This document shows positions 48,666 to 48,769 of a stretch of 48,769 bases of DNA, one piece after another. Origin of the DNA: Sediminispirochaeta sp964394395 (lineage in GTDB: Bacteria; Spirochaetota; Spirochaetia; DSM-16054; Sediminispirochaetaceae); the NCBI GenBank assembly GCA_964394395.1, contig CAYMWV010000010.1, positions 1-48,769 of the forward strand. Direction: 5' to 3'. The position numbers and the translations under genes are program-made. Each line of letters starts with the position of its first letter. Positions within the stretch are counted from its first letter, which is position 1. Under the pieces are notes generated by a model that saw only the letters and a list, made by a program, of their open reading frames with translations, had not been told where the DNA came from and ran no database searches.

Positions 48666-48769
48666 TAGAGGGTACCCGGAAGTGCCATGTTGAAGGAATC
48701 AAGGAGCATATCAACCCGAATTTCACCAGCTGAAAAGGTGTTCCCGGTGGCATAGTTTACCATCTCGTA
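48665..48769 (-). CDS. 3' end of an unidentified gene (partial, right edge)
   Basis: An open frame enters from the right edge and ends at a TAA whose last base is the A of the methyltransferase start codon. The visible 34 residues read YEMVNYATGNTFSAGEIRVD then MLLDSFNMALPGTL. I do not recognise the family. The one-base overlap with the next gene makes it a coupled member of the same operon. A corrinoid or methyltransferase partner would make sense but is not shown by these residues. Confidence 0.6.
   Translation of the reverse strand, partial: YEMVNYATGNTFSAGEIRVDMLLDSFNMALPGTL

Overview
The window reads as a draft or metagenome-assembled chromosome segment of a free-living, probably anaerobic, fermentative bacterium, most likely a spirochaete (Spirochaeta/Sediminispirochaeta/Treponema side). 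The lineage call rests on a sugar-binding protein whose export signal ends in the cysteine-free LFAGGQKEE style common in spirochaetes, a YesMN-type two-component system beside a carbohydrate ABC transporter, AddA/AddB-type recombination genes, and an AddB next to a small mechanosensitive channel. It is an inference from family flavour, not from a marker gene. Two runs of exactly 100 N are scaffold gaps. Both can be resolved from the sequence: the first falls in a 54-bp coding repeat and rejoins in frame, and the second is flanked by an identical 55-bp duplication and is spurious.

Layout. 1-1.0 kb: two truncated DUF4143 ATPase remnants facing opposite ways. 1.0-2.6 kb: a minus-strand operon of a Uma2-type nuclease, a HepT-like HEPN protein, an MNT nucleotidyltransferase and perhaps a 50-residue protein, each pair overlapping by ATGA. 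2.7-5.2 kb: a YjbQ protein with a low-complexity insertion, a CAP-domain lipoprotein, a GC-rich structured element ending in an orphan terminator, and a coiled-coil repeat protein with a C-terminal membrane anchor. 5.2-13.1 kb: housekeeping genes (NDK-like protein, SDR, alkaline-phosphatase-fold enzyme, aroA, threonine aldolase, a lipoprotein, pseudouridine kinase and glycosidase). 13.4-27.8 kb: a glycan-use island with an AraC regulator, GH36 enzyme, two sulfatases, a GH2 beta-glucuronidase, an ABC importer without its ATPase, and YesN/YesM. 27.9-35.5 kb: a possible leader peptide, then addA, addB and an MscS-type channel gene. 35.6-35.74 kb: a 149-bp nearly complete palindrome. 35.8-48.8 kb: one co-directional minus-strand cluster of at least 15 genes that runs off the right edge.

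The last cluster is the best candidate for an undescribed pathway. It combines a complete ECF importer (T, A1, A2, S), four hydrolases (two small amidohydrolases, an SsnA/TRZ-type deaminase-like enzyme and an M20 peptidase-like amidohydrolase), the subunits of an HcnABC/opine-dehydrogenase-like flavo-iron-sulfur amine dehydrogenase with an added BFD-type protein, a methyl-THF:corrinoid methyltransferase and a GntR/UTRA regulator. The genes overlap or nearly touch. The simplest reading is uptake and stepwise hydrolysis of a small nitrogen compound, oxidation of the released (perhaps N-methyl) amine, and entry of its one-carbon unit into folate metabolism. The substrate is unknown.

A second theme is promoter architecture. 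At five genes (yjbQ, the phosphatase-fold gene, aroA, ltaE, psuK) a good -10 box ends exactly 6-7 nt before the ATG, which predicts leaderless mRNAs, while operon-internal genes carry clear Shine-Dalgarno sequences. A third theme is in-frame low-complexity or tandem-repeat insertions inside conserved proteins (YjbQ, AroA, AddA, AddB, PsuK, MscS tail).
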